From Panorpa germanica (Eukaryota > Arthropoda > Insecta > Mecoptera > Panorpidae), in contig OY783203.1 in assembly GCA_963678705.1 (NCBI GenBank), positions 7,440,001 through 7,504,000 of the forward strand: a DNA stretch of 64,000 nt, in the 5' to 3' direction. A model generated the notes under the pieces. It was not told the DNA's origin. It did no database searches and saw only the letters and a list, made by a program, of their open reading frames with translations. Shown in pieces: positions 46,101 to 58,500 of the stretch. The first letter of the stretch is position 1. Each line of letters begins with the position of its first letter. A program made the position numbers and the translations under genes.

Positions 46101-48876
46101 TAATTAAAATGTAATGAAGCAGTTCTTTAATTAAATTCTTAATGAACATAACTGCATCAAAAAATTTCAAGAAATCCAAAAAAAAATTTAGAAAGAAAAG
46201 TCCATGAATTTAAAAAAGGTCGCATAAAAGCCAGAACCGCGGAGATAATTAAAATGTAATGAAGCAGTTCTTTAATTAAAAACTTAATGAACATAACTGC
46301 ATCAAGAAGTTTCAAGAAATCCAAAAAAAATTTTTAGAAAAGAAAGTCCATGAATTTTAAAAAGGTCGCATAAATGCCAGAATCGCAGAGATAATTAAAA
46401 TGTAATGAAGCAGTTCTTTAATTTAAAGCCTAACGAACATAACTGCATCAAAAAATTTCAAGAAATCCAAAAAAAATTTTTAGAAAAAAAAGTCCATGAA
46501 TTTAAAAAAGGTCGCATAAAAGCCAGAATCGCGGAGATAATTAAAATGTAATGAAGCAGTTCTTTAATTAAAAACTTAATGAACATAACTGCATCAAAAA
46601 ATTTCAAAAAATCAAAAAAAAAATTTAGAAAGAAAAGTCCATGAATTTAAAAAAGGTCGCATAAAAGCCAGAACCGCGGAGATAATTAAAATGTAATGAA
46701 GCAGTTCTTAAATTAAAAACTTAATGAACATAACTGCATCAAAAAGTTTCAAGAAATCCAAAAAAAATTTTTAGAAAAGAAAGTCCATGAATTTTAAAAA
46801 GGTCGCATAAATGCCAGAATCGCAGAGATAATTAAAATGTAATGAAGCAGTTCTTTAATTTAAAGCCTAACGAACATAACTGCATCAAAAAATTTCAAGA
46901 AATCCAAAAAAAATTTTTAGAAAAAAAAGTCCATCAATTTAAAAAAGGTCGCATAAAAGCCAGAATCGCGGAGATAATTAAAATGTAATGAAGCAGTTCT
47001 TTAATTTAAAGCCTAACGAACATAACTGCATCAAAAAATTTCAAGAAATCCAAAAAAAATTTTTAGAAAAAAAAGTCCATGAATTTAAAAAAGGTCTCAT
47101 AAAAGCCAGAATCGCGGAGATAATTAAAATGTAATGAAGCAGTTCTTTAATTTAAACCCTAACGAACATAACTGCATCAAAAAATTTCAAGAAGTCCAAA
47201 AGAAATTTTTAGAAAAAAAAGTCCATGAATTTAATAAAGGTTGCATAAAAGCCAGAATCGCGGAGATAATTAAAATGTAATGAAGCAGTTCTTTAATTTA
47301 AAGCCAAACGAACATAACTGCTTAAAAAAATTTCTAGAAATCAAAAAAAAAAAAATTTAGAAAAAAAAGTCCATGAATTTAAAAAAGGTCGCATAAAAGC
47401 CAGAACCGCGGAGATAATTAAAATGTAATGAAGCAGTTCTTTAATTAAAAACTTAATGAACATAACTGCATCAAAAAATTTCAAGAAATCAAAAAAAAAA
47501 TTTAGTAAAAAAAAGTCCATGAATTTAAAAAAGGTCGCATAAAAGCCAGAATCGCGGAGATAATTAAAATGTAATGAAGCAGTTCTTTAATTTAAAGCCT
47601 AACGAACATAACTGCATCAAAAAATTTCAAGAAATCAAAAAAAAATTATAGAAAAAAAAATCCATGAATTAAAAAAGAATCGCATAAAAGTCAGAATCGC
47701 GTAGATATTGGAAATTTACTTAAACATTTTATCAATTAAAAGTGTAGCGGATATAGATCAATTAAAAAATTAAACACATTTGAAATAATAATTATTTAAA
47801 AAAGAAATACATAACTCACACTCGTTGTCTTGCGACGGGCCGAACAGCTAGTGCATATATAATGTCATTGTTTTGGGCTAAAAATGCCAAAACCACTATT
47901 GATTGAAGAGCACAAGTGAAAGAAACTTTACAAAGTGTAACATTTTATCAATTTGTTAACTGGGCGGATGAAAATTATTTGTTTTTCAAGATCCAAGAAA
48001 GGGTTATCTAAGGTGCACTAAATAGAATTTACTACATTTCAATGTAACAGTGAATTAACAACCATTTTTGATACATCAGATTTACAAATAACAATTTTTG
48101 ACTTGTAAAAACTTGTTGTACAAAAAGAACTATTCTAGTTAATTCTCGACAATCATAACCATTGGCGAAGCAAAAATAAACCAATATGTTGAAGTGATCA
48201 ACTGGAGATCGTGGATTGCTTTAAATTTGATATTATAATATTTATAGAATTGGTTTATGTAGATCTATTTCTATATATAGTTTCTGTAGACATGATTAGA
48301 ACGATTTGAAAATTATATTTTATGAAAGACTGAAATGTACAGTGTTAATACTAACTAAATGTGAGAATGCCTTTCTCTCTTTTTCTATAGAGCGATAAAT
48401 ACCAATAACATATCCAAATATTAATAATGAAGTATAATTTACCTCAATTTATCATCTCTTGGGGCTGTAAAATCTATAGAGGACCACAAGTCCATTCTTT
48501 TACCTGTGTGCGGATTTATCTCAATAGATAGTCTGTCAATCACTATGTCTTTCTTTGGCTGAAATTGTTCCTGTGCTACTTCATTAACAGCTGCGCCTGA
48601 GACAGCCATTTCCTCGAACTTAACTGATAGCTTAACTACATTAGATGGATCAACATTTTTTTCAGTAGCGTTTGATTGTGAATCTGCAGGGGCCGTTAAG
48701 TTCGATGCATTACTACCTGGTGGTTGTGTTTCTTTGGGATGAGCACTGGTTTCTTGATCAGAATTTGAAGTTTGACTTTGGGAAATTGTGTCAGAAATCG
48801 ACCCTGAAGTATCTGATGTAGATTCTCCTGGCTTAAGTGCTCCTGCAAATTCATTGTTCATTTCTGGGGCACCCAT
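39947..48876 (-). CDS. Gene B: CHD-only paralogue of lilli (AF4/FMR2 family), six exons
   Basis: Joined from exons 48876-48443, 42691-42494, 41714-41637, 41002-40906, 40832-40589 and 40122-39947: 1227 nt, 408 residues, all GT-AG, phases consistent. Residues 1-145 are a Ser/Thr/Gln-rich segment of low complexity, then VKLSVKFEE and KKDIVIDRLSIEINPHTGK; these do not resemble lilli. From exon 2 on it follows the lilli CHD: YLREGKRLKFTADN (lilli [14 protein letters not shown]), LQTLGVLNFKLNN ([13 protein letters not shown]), AAGSVGGYDSES ([13 protein letters not shown]) and NFFDEVYSKSTDLS ([14 protein letters not shown]). It adds an acidic-aromatic C-terminus (DWFEVLFEHEEDPFGIL). An in-frame TAA lies just upstream of ATG 48876, supporting that start. 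In AFF scaffolds the N-terminus binds P-TEFb, ELL and ENL/AF9 while the CHD dimerises; B has only the latter, so a partner or competitor of Lilli is plausible but unproven. Confidence 0.85.
40335..40512. repeat. Dispersed repeat family D1, copy 2
   Basis: In intron 5 of gene B. Shares TTTTGTCATGAAAGAGTTC and CAAATTGTTTATTGAGCG with 5634-5848. Confidence 0.5.
40589..40832 (-). CDS. Gene B exon 5
   Basis: 244 nt, acceptor ttttag, donor GAG A|gtacgt. If the donor were skipped the frame would stop nine codons later. Contains AAGSVGGYDSES and WDDSLDLI (lilli WEQADTLI). Confidence 0.85.
40906..41002 (-). CDS. Gene B exon 4
   Basis: 97 nt, same length and phase as lilli and gene C. Acceptor tttcag, donor GAG|gttttt. 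Encodes LQTLGVLNFKLNNANK and ELSQFQKKHEYE. Confidence 0.82.
41637..41714 (-). CDS. Gene B exon 3
   Basis: 78 nt, same length and phase as lilli and gene C. Acceptor tttacag, donor GG|gtatga. Encodes VIGLYDHLSKQGPYR and INKVLHIL. Confidence 0.8.
42494..42691 (-). CDS. Gene B exon 2 (CHD core)
   Basis: 198 nt, one codon shorter than lilli. Acceptor aaatag, donor TTC AA|gtaagt. Encodes YLREGKRLKFTADN and LYLRAAMCFLMAGYALDK, then LALKIYIQTLIQF. Confidence 0.87.
42816..43381 (+). repeat. Dispersed repeat family R, copy 2
   Basis: In intron 1 of gene B. Starts TCCTATATTATAATGTTCC after an A, as in the other copies, and extends through the GGGGGGCACGGGGGCA block. A partial repeat of its middle (GCGTCCCC, then CCCGTAATTTTG) is at 43623-43695, next to the satellite. 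Confidence 0.7.
43700..47700. repeat. 4-kb palindromic satellite in gene B intron 1
   Basis: Units of about 146 bp, each with GATGCAGTTATGTTCGTTAG and AAAGAACTGCTTCATTACAT boxes. Nine units run forward (43700-45010) and about fifteen run inverted (45545-47690). The core 45010-45545 is itself an imperfect palindrome (arms such as CTACGTAGAT and CTCCATATAGAAAGAAG, centre near 45275). Unit-to-unit similarity is high, so the array is young or homogenised. Not coding. Confidence 0.9.
47900..47990. repeat. Dispersed repeat family D1, partial copy 3
   Basis: GAAAGAAACTTTACAAAG and CAATTTGTTAACTGGGCG resemble D1 copies 1 and 2. Just right of the palindromic satellite. Confidence 0.35.
48443..48876 (-). 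CDS. Gene B exon 1
   Basis: 434 nt from ATG 48876 to TTG AG|gtaaat. Low-complexity N-terminus. Same 3' phase as lilli's big exon. An untranslated upstream exon is possible (cag acceptor-like site just upstream). Confidence 0.8.
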
Positions 48877-49494
48877 ATTACTTTAAATTTTCTACTGATA
48901 AATTGATATTAAATTACTCGTATACACAATGTTTTTAATTAGGTAATAATTTTGCTCCGAACTATTACATCGTTTCAAATGCACTAAACATCGGAAAAAG
49001 AAGTATTCATTGCAACAATGCATTTTCTGTTCGTTCATTGTTCTATAATCATTGAACTGACATACTTTATTAATAATAATATTTTACAAAGAGATTGATT
49101 GATATTTGATAATAATAATTTTATCTAAACAAATTGTTATATTTTTAAATATTCCATTTTTATACAATAATGTACAATCATTAATGATAGTAACACTAAA
49201 TTACAAACCAATGCGCTTGAATTATTCATCAAAAAATTGGGCAAATTAAATTAAAGTCAATACACCATTTCATTCTTCATTCTTCATTTCATTTCATTAA
49301 CAAAATATTTTCAAAATTATTTAAAACTTCCAAATAAAATTTCAAATTGTTCAATAAGGTTATAAATTACAACGTCTGATCAAGATGAAACCATATGTAC
49401 AGTATAAATTGTTGCATGCTGATCAGTGGTTGAAAATAAATTTTTTCTATTATTTTAAATAGCAGACATTTCTTTTTAAAATTGATAAATATGT

Positions 49495-50725
49495 AATTTT
49501 TTAATTTTAGCAAAAACCAGATTTTCCACATTTCCTGAGATTAAAAAATGTTATACTCTTGTTTAAATTGAGAACTAATTTCTATTTTTAATTTTAGCAA
49601 AAATAAGATATTCCACATATCTTAAGATGAAAGAAGGTAAACTCTTGTTGAAATTGAAAAATATGTTGAATTCTTAATTTTAGAAAAAATAAGATTTTCC
49701 ACATTTCTTGAGATGAAAGAAGGTTATACTCTTGTTTAAATTGAAAAACATATTGAATTTTTAATTTTAGCAAAAATAAGATTTTCCACATTTCTTGAGA
49801 TTAAAGAAGGTTATACTCTTGTTTAAATTGAAAAATATGTTGAATTCTTAATTTTAGAAAAAATAAGATTTTCCACATTTCTTGAGATGAAAGAAGGTTA
49901 TACTCTTGTTTAAATTGAAAAACATATTGAATTTTTAATTTTAGCAAAAATAAGATTTTCCACATTTCTTGAGATTAAAGAAGGTTATACTCTTGTTTAA
50001 ATTGAAAAATATGTTGAATTCTTAATTTTAGAAAAAATAAGATTTTCCACATTTCTTGAGATTAAAGAAGGTTATAGTCTTGTTTAAATTGAAAAACATA
50101 TTGAATTTTTAATTTTAGCAAAAATAAGATTTTCCACATTTCTTGAGATGAAAGAAGGTTATACTCTTGTTTAAAATGAAAAATATGTTGAATTCTTAAT
50201 TTTAGAAAAAATAAGATTTTCCACATTTCTTGAGATGAAAGAAGGTTATACTCTTGTTTAAATTGAAAAACATATTGAATTTTTAATTTTAGCAAAAATA
50301 AGATTTTCCACATTTCTTGAGATTAAAGAAGGAAGGAGATTAAAATCTTATTTTTGCTAAAATTAAAAATTCAATATGTTTTTCAATTTAAACAAGAGTA
50401 TAACCTTCTTTCATCTCAAGAAATGTGGAAAATCTTATTTTTTCTAAAATTAAGAATTCAACATATTTTTCAATTTAAACAAGAGTATAAATTGTTTCAA
50501 ATGAAACTCTTGTTTAAATTGAAAAATATGTTGAATTTTTAATTTTAGCAAAAATAAGATTTTCCACATTTCTTGAGTTAAAGAAGGTTATACTCTTGCT
50601 TAAATTGATAAATATGTTGAATTTTTAATTTTAGCAAAAACAAGATTTTCCACATTTCTTGAGATGTAAGTAGGTTATACTCTTGTTTACATTGATAAAT
50701 GTTGAATTTTTAATTGGAAGAACGG
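49495..50725. repeat. 87-bp satellite with an inverted block, between gene B and lilli
   Basis: About 14 units with AAGATTTTCCACATTTCTTG and GGTTATACTCTTGTTTAAAT boxes. Neighbouring units alternate between two variants (GAATTTTTAATTTTAGC and GAATTCTTAATTTTAGA), giving a 174-bp higher-order period. The block 50343-50490 is inverted relative to the rest. 87 is a multiple of three, so long open frames appear by chance; I do not call them genes. Confidence 0.88.
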
Positions 50726-51747
50726 AAAAAGTAACCGAGATTTTTAAATGTTTGTAATAATAGATATTTGTTCTTTACTAACAACTTTGTAAAGACTTTA
50801 CATTAAATTCTTGTAACAGATATTAATAATTATTTTTCTAAAAGTAATTGTTAAACAATAATTTAAATATAAACTACGCCATCTATTAAACAGTAGCTAT
50901 AACAGCTTGAGTTAATTACTTGTTTCATAGATGGTTCTTTAGTCTATAAATTGATACGCCTGATCAGTATGCAATAATATATCCGTTAATGTATAAGTAG
51001 TTGCATGCTGAGCAGTCGTTGAAAATAAGATTTTTCGCAATATTTGGGATAGAAGGTGGTTGCTAAAGTATTTATATTTGCTTTTACTATAAACAGCGAT
51101 TGTGCAGTAACACCTAAATATATAAGTAGCTTTAGAAAGATTAGTAAAATAATTGTTGCTCCTAAAATTTGAATACCATTTCCATGAAGAATCCGTTGGA
51201 AACATGTTTAGTAACGACCAGTGACGTACTTTAAAATGGGCGAATCCTAGCATATCACTTGTACATACAACACAAAACTCTGATAGCAATAGCAATGCTA
51301 CCATCAAATATTATATTGTTATCAAATACGCATACCAAGGATAAAGAAAATAACTACAAACAAGCGTATATAAATGATTGGTAAATGTTTTAAATAAAAC
51401 AGTCAATGCTCATTTCAAATTAATTATTGTTTATTATAATAATTAAATACAAACACATATATTACTACATATCTTCTGTCGTATATATATTTAGATATAT
51501 CTATTCTAATTAATGATAACGATTCTCTTTGTCTCGTGCCAGTTAGTAATACTTCAATATGTATATACTGCAGTATTAAGATTAAGTTAAAGGCAAACCA
51601 TCAGAACAAGATTTTAGATAAATATAATAAAAAGATATTTACAAATAAAAATGTATATAAAATTTTAATAGTTTATTATACTAAGTGATGAAGTAAAATT
51701 CAGCTTTAAAATTATACATATCCATCCATGTACTCAATTAGAAAATG

Positions 51748-51749
<2 letters not shown>

Positions 51750-51796
<47 letters not shown>
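51750..51796. repeat. TA dinucleotide microsatellite
   Basis: More than 20 uninterrupted TA units. Confidence 0.9.
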
Positions 51797-51797
<1 letters not shown>

Positions 51798-54453
51798 CAA
51801 TTTTGTATGTTTTACAAAAAATTCTGTTTTCTTGATTTTTTAATGGTTATGCAATAACAAAATATTGCTGAAAATGTATAACAATAATATGGTTAAGTAT
51901 CGATAAATTAAAAACTAACACAACAAACAAGTAATTTTTTTAAATGTATAAATATATAATGTGTCTATATAAATATATAACGTATGCATTTTAATCTGCA
52001 TTTAAATACACATGTTATTACTTTTATTCCTTCAAAGATCCATAGACATATCTGCACATATCCATAAAACATACACTATACACATATCTGTATAACCCAG
52101 TCAATTCTATTACAAAGCTCAGGTAAAATGCAAAGAACATGTAACAGCTAACGTACACTTTTTGATGTTATGTAGCATTGACATCATGGTACGTGTTGTG
52201 TAAATGGTTACATGTCTGCATTATAAATAAGCTGTAACTGTTTACCAGGAATCTTGTATGTAGAAGAATTAAATTATATAATCTTAATCTAGCACAACTG
52301 GTGAGTTAAGCTATAATAATTGAATACACAACATATATATTAGATAATTATAATTTCTTACAATGATTTATATAATTTATAAATATATATGAATGATTAC
52401 ATTTAAAACATATCACACAGGTCACGCCAGGTAGAGTAAAGTATGGATATATTGGATATACATTTATATATATATATATATTCATCCAATACTTGAAATT
52501 AGCAAATTGGCATATAATCCAAGTGAACACAGTTAATATATGCAATACCTAAAGTAGAACGCAAATAATATTGTAATGTACATCACTGCAGCACACGGTT
52601 TTATTTATACAACAGAGGTGGTGTAATTTATATCTTATGATGTATATAGCATTTATAACAAATTTGTTATGCAAAAATGTTAGGAAAGGCTAACATTCAA
52701 AACAACAAGTTTCTCTGTCACTTTATAAGGTGTTGCATTCGATACCTGTGTCTACTTCGATTGAACTTCATACATCTAAAACAGATTATGTCTAACACAT
52801 TACACAATAGTTACTTTATTGTTTGAAATTCTAACAACCAAAATATGATAATTATAAAATGTGAAAACCTAATACATATAATTTAACAGTATATTTCAAT
52901 GCCTGCAGTTATTTTAAGTCATGCATAAACATATGTAGTGTATATATATCTTATGATATATACACATATCAGAGAGGCGATTATTTACCATAAAACTAAA
53001 GCCACAGTATATCAAATATAATAATCAAAAAGTTTCCAAAATTTTTGGCCATCATTATTAAGTAACACAGTAAAAATCCACTTCTTTACTTTAAAGTAAG
53101 TATTAAGTTAAACTAAATTTTTAGCATTTCAGCAACTTAGGTATATAAAAATAATTTATTCATTAACTATAATAGCATTTAGTAAGTATAATTTATAATA
53201 AATATCAAATAATTACTTTAATAAAAAGTAAAATATTTGTTGTAAACAAAAAAAATATATACTGTCATTTAGAATCTTAATTTAAACATAATATATATTG
53301 AAGCAATGAAAACAATAATCAATAAAATAAATTCATAGCAGATTCAAAAAATTATAATTTAAAAAAAATTGTTTTTTTTTCGACTATGTATGAACCAGAC
53401 GTAGTTCTCGCAATCTTGAGTATTATCGTTATTTGTACAGTGATACTTGAAGACCTTCAATAATCTTCATAATTAGACAAAAGAGCTTGTATGTCATTTT
53501 TACTAAATAACAATATCGTAAGTACAAAAAAAAATACAAAAATTAAGTTTAGAGACTAGAGTTGCCAGTAATAACTTATGCTATTTTATATAGTTTAATA
53601 GCTATGTACTGACATTAAATATATCAAATTATTAAACGTAAAAAATGATGTTTAAAATAGCGAAAACTAAAAAATTATCTAAATCACGAGTTTTATATCT
53701 GTAAATAGGATACACAGTTTTATGTGCAGAATTCGCACAATCTGATATGTATGCACAATTAGATAACAATAACGTTTCACAAATTTTAACAATAAAAATT
53801 TAAAAAAAAGGAAAGAAGTAGATGATCGATCAACAAAATATCGTCATTTAAGCCCTATCAGTAACATCGCTAATAAATATAAAATAAATTATAAAAGAAA
53901 GAAATCATAAATTTTTACTAGCTATATATCTTGAAATTTACGAACTATAATTTATGCTCTAAGTATTATTAAAATGATAATTTGTGGTCAGTGGCTTTCG
54001 CTATCGCTAATTCCTTCAGATATTTGGTGAATCTTTTTAGTTTGAAGGTTATATATTGGGGCCAATTGTGCAAACGTGGTAGCAATAAACATACTAATGA
54101 ATGCATTTTTCTCATATTATATTTTTAAAAATATATAACTTTGTTCGAAATTGTAAACGTTATACCCCGTCAAATGAGGGGGATGTGGAATTATCCATTA
54201 CTGCACTTCATTGCACTCCCTCGTGATAGGGATAATCACAGGGTAAAATTTTGGTCCCTAAATAGCCAGCTTGAAAAGTCTGTATGCACCAAGTAGGAAG
54301 GAAGCGATGGACCATCTTTTATATAATAATAATAAATATTTTTTTTGTTCAGATTTATGGAATTTAACTATATATTTAACTATCATCTAATTAGAAATAT
54401 ATGTATATATTTTAAGTCTCCATATATATTATGTATAAATAATATATATATAG

Positions 54454-54454
<1 letters not shown>

Positions 54455-54518
<64 letters not shown>

Positions 54519-54532
54519 TATATATATATATT
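54455..54532. repeat. TA dinucleotide microsatellite
   Basis: More than 30 TA units with one AA interruption; the longest simple repeat in the window. Confidence 0.9.
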
Positions 54533-55379
54533 ACATGTACAGTATATGATGGAAAATTACATTTATATGTATTCACATATACAATATTTATAATTTTTTA
54601 CTCTCTGCACTAATAAACTAATCTATTCACAACATTATGTCATTTTACAAAAACTGTAAAATACCTTTTACGCCATCCCCTAGGTCTCTTAGTACTAGTC
54701 CAATGTAAAAATTATTCATCTGACTTTTTTTATTATTTTATTTTATATATTTACAAAAATATATTTACATCTGATAAAATCTGTCAGTCCCAAAAACAAA
54801 TAATTTTCCTTTTATCATTAAAATAAGTTCAGTATAAAGTGAACGAGGGAGTTACAATTATTTGTATAATGTACAGTCTTCCTAAGAAAATTTACGATTT
54901 AGATTCGATTTACGATTCATTTAATTTAACTTAATTGCATTTTTACATTGGCTAATATTTCAAATTAAAAAAAAATGTATTTAACTATTTAAAAAATTAT
55001 GTTCACTTTTTAGCAAACACCGTCAACAATCACAGCTGTAACATACCTTCAGGAATTCCAAAAAGAAAAACAAAAAATTAATAATAAATTGGATTGGTTT
55101 TCCAGCGGATGGCCAAATTGGACACCAGGCTTGAAGTTGTGAAATACACAATTAAAACAGAACTTTGGTGAACAAATAAAATTAACAAACACCAATAATG
55201 TTCAGAATTATTTACAAATATTTATAATTTGGGCCCCTAAATATTTTATGTGCAATTTACATGATTGCACTTTTAAACTAAAAATATTAATTAATTATAC
55301 AATCAATGCTCGATTATCAAGTTGCTCTAAGGAAGAGATAATCAAATTGAAAATGGTAGGTGGTTGAAGATGAAATTGA

Positions 55380-55385
55380 TTTATT
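55380..55385 (-). terminator. lilli: Candidate poly(A) signal of lilli
   Basis: AATAAA on the minus strand 44 nt past the stop codon. It would give a very short 3' UTR; other AATAAA hexamers occur farther on, so use of this one is uncertain. Confidence 0.35.
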
Positions 55386-55428
55386 AAAAATGATATATAA
55401 ACGGAACGTTGTACTCCGATCTCCCTGT

Positions 55429-55556
55429 TTAGGTAGGCAAGCCAGCGCATAATTCTTTCAGCCCCTGAATGCCAGCACGAACATACCGCACTAGCTCCTG
55501 TAGTGAACTGTGTAATGTTAGAGGATAACATTGCTGCTCAAGAGCTACGAAGAAAT
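55429..55556 (-). CDS. lilli: lilli last exon
   Basis: 128 nt with TAA stop, acceptor tacag. Encodes [20 protein letters not shown] and [17 protein letters not shown], matching the AFF4 end (ELVRYV is NLVRYV there). Confidence 0.95.
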
Positions 55557-58500
55557 CTGTATTAAAAATATAATAACAAGTGAAGGATATATAGTTTAAA
55601 TCAATAGTTCGGCTGCGACTCATACTTAAAACAAGTTGTGGGGTATAAACTGCCGATATAACTAAAAAACTAAGTCAGTACTCACTTATTTTTCTAAAAA
55701 GTATATAGAAACGAATAAGATAAAATTCATTATCGTATTATAGATTTATACCGCTCCTATAACATCTATTCATCATTTTAACTAAAAGTCGCCGAAATAT
55801 CGTGATTTAGACTATATTTTTGTTAATGTCTTAAATAATGTAAACAATTATAAAAAGAATAAAAGTCTACCTTATATAAAATAAATAATAATCTTACTTT
55901 GGTGGTTTCCCTTTTGGATGAGAGTATCGGCCTGTTCCCAAAGATCATGACAACTCAATAAATAATTAAAATGCATATTCTGTTTTTGCATAGCGTTGTG
56001 GACGGCAATAGGTAATGCCATGCAAGGACCAGTAGGAGGCGCTGGAGGAGCCCCAGAGCTATATCCAGAGCTTTGTGATCCTACAGATCCAACAGAACCA
56101 GCAGGAGAAGGTGTTGGAGATAATGGTGATGGCGTAGAGACCTGATCATGATTGATCGGCGGGGTACTATTCGCCTAAAATAAATCATACAATTAAAAAT
56201 CTATATCCTCAACTTCTTCATGTTATATTTTTGCATATATACCTTTTGATGAAAGTCAGAGACTATTTTTAGTAATTCTTTTACTTCATATTTCCTCATT
56301 TTAAATAGCTTTAAATAAAGGAGTGACTGACAACGTAGACTATAAAATAAAAAGAACAATAAGAATGTTGTCTGAAATATTATTAGATGATAATGTAATA
56401 AAACAACTGTACCTTAATATCGCTAGTTTGTCATGTATGCTGCTTTGAGGTGTATTATTAGGTTGATTCCTAAACTTTGACGATATATATCTGTAAGTAA
56501 TTGAGCATAAATTAAAATTACACATCAATAAAGAATATATAGATGTTATACTTATCTTATGTGAACAAAAATAAATAAAATATACTGTAACTAATGTTTT
56601 GAAGACTACTTACTTTATTAAGCTGAGAGTATCTTTATACATTGTAAATGCAGCTTTTTCGGTACAACTTTCTCGTTCCATAGCGTACCCAGTCAACAAA
56701 AAGTACAACACCGCTTCTAAATATTGCATTCCTTGTGCAGTATGATCTGCTTCTCTATCTGCACCATGTTTCAGTCTTTTTGCTTCCGAAAGATATCGGT
56801 TGCTTATGCATTCCCTATAAAAAAAAATTAATAAAAAATGCATAATATAGCAAGTAACAGATTACTGTTAATTAAACAAAACTGTTCTATTTTATTATGC
56901 TAATTTTAGACAAATATATTTAAAGGTACAGAGATGTGTATAAATGCTTTTTAAAGGCATTTAAATACAAAATGCAAATACCTCGTTATTTTCCCATTTC
57001 AAATACAAAATAAAAAATAAATTTCATGTTAGTATTCAAATACAAAATACAAAATACGTATTTTAAAAATACTTTTTAGAAAATTGAATGTTCTTTATGT
57101 TACTAATATAAATGTTATTTTTTCTAATAATCATGAGAATTTACATAAAATATATATGTTATTTATTCGTGGATTTTAATACCACTTTTGTTCCAATAAT
57201 TTATCATTCATTTTTCGTCGATGAGGTCTCATTATAATTTTACCAAATGAAAAGAGATGTTCTACTGGGGCAGAATTTGACAAACAATGTTGTATTTTAA
57301 AAATATTTTCTTTATGTGTGGATAATTAATTTAAGAATATAAATTAGTATTATTGTCTTTTAAATACTGCAATGTTTCCATTTCTATGCTTGTGTTATCA
57401 TGACTGGCTGTCGAAGAGTTCAAGTCATCCACAAACATATAATAAGATTCGTTGTTTTCCTTTTTCTTATTAGTTGTATCACATACAGTTTTCATATCTT
57501 CTTGTTTTATTTTCCGTACTTCACAGACTAACAATTCTTTTACGTATCCTTGTTTGGCTTCGGCACCCATTTAAGTTTAAGAAATTGATAATGGATAACT
57601 TAAGTATAGGCAGGTAGTTTTAACAGGATTTAAAGATAATAAAATAATAGGCACATCTATCATTTTAAATTAAAATTCTAAGACAATGGACTTGTGTCCT
57701 ATGTCCTAATTTCTATAAAAGTGTACTATATATTGATAAAGTGGGTTACTAGAAACTCAAATGTTCAAATATTTTTTAATAACTCCATATATTTCAGGAG
57801 ATATTAACAATTAAAAGTCCTTTTTTCCCTTTAATTATTAAGGGGATTCAACGTTGTACACATTCCAAATGCATGTGACATCAACCGCTGCCAACCTTAC
57901 AGCTCATAAATCTCTGCTATATGTATTTATGTATCAAAATATCAAATATTATTTACAGCTATTTCAAGGAATAAAATTCCAATATTATGTATGTTTAAGC
58001 AGGGTTATATAAAATAAAAACTTATTCTTTGACTTGACTTGATTATTATGACTACCAACAGCTACAAAACATTACCACAGTACTGATCTACTCAACAAAT
58101 AACTGACTTAAAATGCATTTCTCACCATACAAATATGGCCGACCATTTCTAGCACTAAAACTACAATTAAAATTTTTAATTGCTATATCTCCGTCAACAT
58201 TTAGATATTTAATAAAATAGACACACTAATACACATTCATTAACATCAATTTCAATCAACAATTGAAAAATCGATCACTACAAAATGAGAACACAAGCTC
58301 ATTGCACAACTGGACAATTGCAGATACTTTTAGATCATAGATGCTGCTAATGTTAGTGGGGTTTTAAGTTTATATTCAAAAAATAATGTTTACTGATTAA
58401 CACTATGAAGTAACAAAAATGAAAAAAGTATTTTCTATTTCCCAAATAGGAAATAGTTTGTCAAAGTTTTCAAATAAAATATAAGTACAAATTTTTTTTT

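Larger units (their letters stand above)
50726..55379. other. AT-rich spacer or possible long 3' UTR of lilli
   Basis: No coding exon. TA microsatellites lie at about 51750-51796 and 54455-54532. If polyadenylation does not occur at the near site by 55380, lilli's 3' UTR would run into this stretch. Confidence 0.45.

Noticed and set aside
43700-47700. CRISPR-like regular repeats
   Set aside because: Units are contiguous with no unique spacers and the DNA is eukaryotic; this is satellite sequence.
49594-50542. Repeated frames starting MWKILFLLKLKIQ
   Set aside because: Product of an 87-bp satellite whose length is a multiple of three; appears on whichever strand the unit is flipped to.
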